Below are positions 5,809-7,363 of a stretch of 7,363 nt of DNA, one piece after another; within the stretch, counting starts at the first letter, position 1; each line of letters starts with the position of its first letter. Location of the stretch: assembly GCA_945867185.1 (NCBI GenBank), contig CAMBHM010000071.1, positions 1 through 7,363 of the forward strand. Direction: 5' to 3'. Origin of the DNA: Legionella genomosp. 1 (lineage in GTDB: Bacteria > Pseudomonadota > Gammaproteobacteria > Legionellales > Legionellaceae). A program made the position numbers and the translations under genes. A model generated the notes under the pieces. That model ran no database searches and had not been told where the DNA came from. It saw only the letters and a list, made by a program, of their open reading frames with translations.

Positions 5809-7122
5809 ATGATGCAAAGGGGATTATTAACCATGAGTACAGAAGAGTTAGATCGGCTCACTATCGTTCAAAAAACGGTTGATAAACAGATAACACAAAT
5901 AATTGCAGCCCAACAACTTGGTTTAACAGTCAGGCAAGTTAAGCGATTAGTAAAAAAATACAGGCAGAATGGCGCGGCTGGGTTGGTGTCTAAACAACGT
6001 GGCAAGTTTGGCAATCGCAAATATACTGATGAAAAAATAGCAGCAATCAAAGCATTAGTAGCAAAGCATTATTACGATTTTGGTCCTAAATTTGCCGCGG
6101 AGAAACTCTATGAAAAGCATGCTATTAAGGTTAACAAAGAGACATTGCGTCAATTGATGGTCGAATGGGGGCTATGGAAAGCTAAGCGCCAAAAACAAGC
6201 TCAAATTCATCCACAGCGTGATCGTCGAGATTGTTATGGTGAGCTTATCCAAATAGATGGCTCTCCCCATGCATGGTTTGAGGACCGAGGGCCGAAATGT
6301 TGTTTATTGGTTGGTATTGATGATGCGACAAGTCAGCTATGTAGTTTACATTTTGAACCTACTGAGACCACAGCTGGCTATTTTAAGTTAATGCAGAAAC
6401 ATATTGTTGAGCATGGGATCCCATTAGCTACCTATAGTGATCGGCATGGCATATTCCGCATTAATTCACCAACAGCTGGAGAGGACACAGAAACACAATT
6501 TGCTCGAGCGGCACGGCAATTAGGTATTGAAGTGATTTGCGCATATTCCCCAGAAGCGAAGGGTCGTGTAGAACGTGCCAATAAAACGTTACAAGATCGC
6601 CTGGTGAAAGAGCTACGATTATTAGGGATCAGTGATATAGAAGCGGCTAACGCGTATTTACCGACGTATATGAAGGATCACAATAACCGTTTTGCAGTGG
6701 AAGCTCAAAGCTCAGAAGACGCGCATTGCCAAGACTTACCAACGGAGGAGGAACTGCGACTTATCCTCAGCTATCAAGATGATCGAACAATCTCAAAAAA
6801 TCTGGAAATAAGCTATGACAATATGATTTATCAAATTAAAACAAACACAAAGGGCTATAGGCTTCGGCATTCTAAGGTTACTGTTTGCAAGGATCTAAAT
6901 GGTGTTGTCACCCTTGTGTGTAGAGGAAAAATATTAGATTACACGTGTCATAAAAGAGCGAAACGTAATGCAAGCATTGTTGACTCCAAACAATTAGTTT
7001 CGAAAGTGGATACGATAAAAAATAAGGCTAAAAAGTATACGCCACCGGTAAATCATCCATGGCGACATTTCATCGTCAATCCCATAAATACGGAAATTTA
7101 TGCTCAAAAAGGACATCGATAA
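5809..7122 (+). CDS. DDE transposase, ISNCY/IS1202-like, intact
   Basis: A 437-residue transposase that would cut and join the ends of this element. An N-terminal helix-turn-helix region (about residues 10-62, with ITQIIAAQQLGLTVRQVKRL) should bind the end repeats. The RNase H-like core follows with all three catalytic acids: D150 in LIQIDGSPHAWF, D211 in TYSDRHGIF and E255 in GRVERANKTLQDRL. VGIDDATSQ lies between the first two. The C-terminal part (about 320-380) is beta-rich and the tail is basic. I start at ATG 5809, preceded by GGGGA at 4 bp. ATG 5812 and ATG 5833, the latter preceded by AAGGGGA, are also possible. The frame is open back to a TTG at 5758 but that start has no good ribosome site. 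No frameshift or internal stop is seen, so the protein is probably active. Confidence 0.94.
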   Translation: MMQRGLLTMSTEELDRLTIVQKTVDKQITQIIAAQQLGLTVRQVKRLVKKYRQNGAAGLVSKQRGKFGNRKYTDEKIAAIKALVAKHYYDFGPKFAAEKLYEKHAIKVNKETLRQLMVEWGLWKAKRQKQAQIHPQRDRRDCYGELIQIDGSPHAWFEDRGPKCCLLVGIDDATSQLCSLHFEPTETTAGYFKLMQKHIVEHGIPLATYSDRHGIFRINSPTAGEDTETQFARAARQLGIEVICAYSPEAKGRVERANKTLQDRLVKELRLLGISDIEAANAYLPTYMKDHNNRFAVEAQSSEDAHCQDLPTEEELRLILSYQDDRTISKNLEISYDNMIYQIKTNTKGYRLRHSKVTVCKDLNGVVTLVCRGKILDYTCHKRAKRNASIVDSKQLVSKVDTIKNKAKKYTPPVNHPWRHFIVNPINTEIYAQKGHR

Positions 7123-7308
7123 TGGTGCTGTTTTAAATATATTGTATAATTAAATTACGATACAGCCGGGGACGGCGATGATCGTGAGGGGATTTAGCAA
7201 CTTATCACTTAGGTCGCTGAAACCTTAAAATGGCTGCTTTGCAGGGCTATTTAAAATGGGGACTCTGTCCCCAAGCCCCTGGGATATTTATTGAGGGGAT
7301 TAATGTTA
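7123..7308 (+). other. Noncoding tail of the insertion sequence with hairpins
   Basis: Between the transposase stop and the right repeat there are about 186 bp with no reading frame I can support. TGGGGAC (7257-7263) and GTCCCCA (7267-7273) form a perfect 7-bp stem with a TCT loop. CAGGGCT just upstream (starting near 7242) and AGCCCCTG just downstream could extend it with one bulged C. A smaller GCCG/CGGC stem sits near 7166-7177. No T-tract follows, so a classical terminator is not clear. The hairpins might block readthrough or form a structured RNA. Confidence 0.4.
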
Positions 7309-7363
7309 CAAAGGTGACATTTCTAAATTGCCCAAAAGGGGACATTTCTAAATTGCTCCGACA
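7309..7363 (-). repeat. Right terminal repeat of the insertion sequence, two transposase-site motifs
   Basis: The inverse of GCAATTTAGAAATGTC occurs at 7316-7331 and 7341-7356, 25 bp apart, both identical over 16 bp to the left-end copies. Here the outer copy carries the CCCTTTTGG flank and the inner copy the ACCTTTG flank, the opposite order to the left end. The final ACA at 7361-7363 mirrors the TGT at 5706. Confidence 0.88.

Larger units (their letters stand above)
5706..7363 (+). mobile_element. Insertion sequence, ISNCY/IS1202-like, apparently complete
   Basis: The element runs from TGTAGCGGC at 5706 to GCTCCGACA at 7363, so the tips are TGT and ACA. The terminal inverted repeats extend about 50 bp with mismatches. 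Inside lies one intact DDE transposase gene in the plus direction, followed by a noncoding tail. The size, about 1.66 kb, fits this group of elements, as does the transposase type. The right tip coincides with the last base of the window, so the flanking host DNA and the target-site duplication cannot be seen. The outer boundaries are inferred from where the two ends stop matching. Confidence 0.85.

Noticed and set aside
5868..6050. Minus-strand frame inside the transposase
   Set aside because: It is antisense to the conserved helix-turn-helix part of the transposase.
5706..7363. CRISPR-like array from the repeated 16-bp motif
   Set aside because: Only four copies exist, in two inverted pairs at the ends of a transposon, so they are terminal repeats and not an array.

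Overview
The window looks like chromosomal DNA of a Proteobacterium, most likely a gammaproteobacterium of the Legionella/Coxiella kind. This is inferred from moderate-to-low GC, unrecognised helical proteins beside a toxin-antitoxin pair, a DUF2807-type lipoprotein, an Ogt-type alkyltransferase and an ISNCY/IS1202-type insertion sequence. No rRNA, tRNA or universal marker gene is present, so the taxonomic guess is weak.

Layout. Bases 1-1683 (minus) are one uninterrupted 561-codon reading frame that runs off the left edge. It is a large protein I do not recognise. A divergent 109-bp spacer (1684-1792) carries a sigma70-like promoter and a near-perfect 23-bp palindrome for a compact Phd/YefM antitoxin plus PIN-domain (VapC-type) toxin operon (1793-2412, plus). 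A small hairpin separates the toxin from a convergent lipoprotein gene with a DUF2807/GIN-like beta-rich body (2477-3418, minus). Next comes a two-gene minus-strand DNA-repair unit: a complete O6-methylguanine-DNA methyltransferase (3821-4315) overlapping by 4 bp a short Ada/AraC-type helix-turn-helix frame (3582-3824) that stops before the end of its fold. Between the methyltransferase start and the next gene lies a plus-strand fragment of an XRE (Cro/CI) helix-turn-helix with no complete gene around it.

Bases 4451-5518 (minus) encode a 355-residue protein of unknown function. It is preceded by a possible 38-codon small ORF with a TAATG stop/start overlap, and further upstream by a near-consensus sigma70 promoter. 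About 15 bp beyond that promoter an insertion sequence begins (5706-7363). It has a full-length DDE transposase (D150, D211, E255) and, at each end, two copies of an identical 16-bp motif. Its right tip coincides with the last base of the window.

How they fit together. The toxin-antitoxin pair is a self-contained, autoregulated module. The alkyltransferase plus HTH frame, together with the XRE fragment, looks like a rearranged and partly decayed relative of an Ada-type alkylation response. The insertion sequence lies just upstream of the 355-residue gene and may have cut away its original upstream sequence. I see no clearly new multi-gene system. The two large unrecognised proteins are the most open questions.
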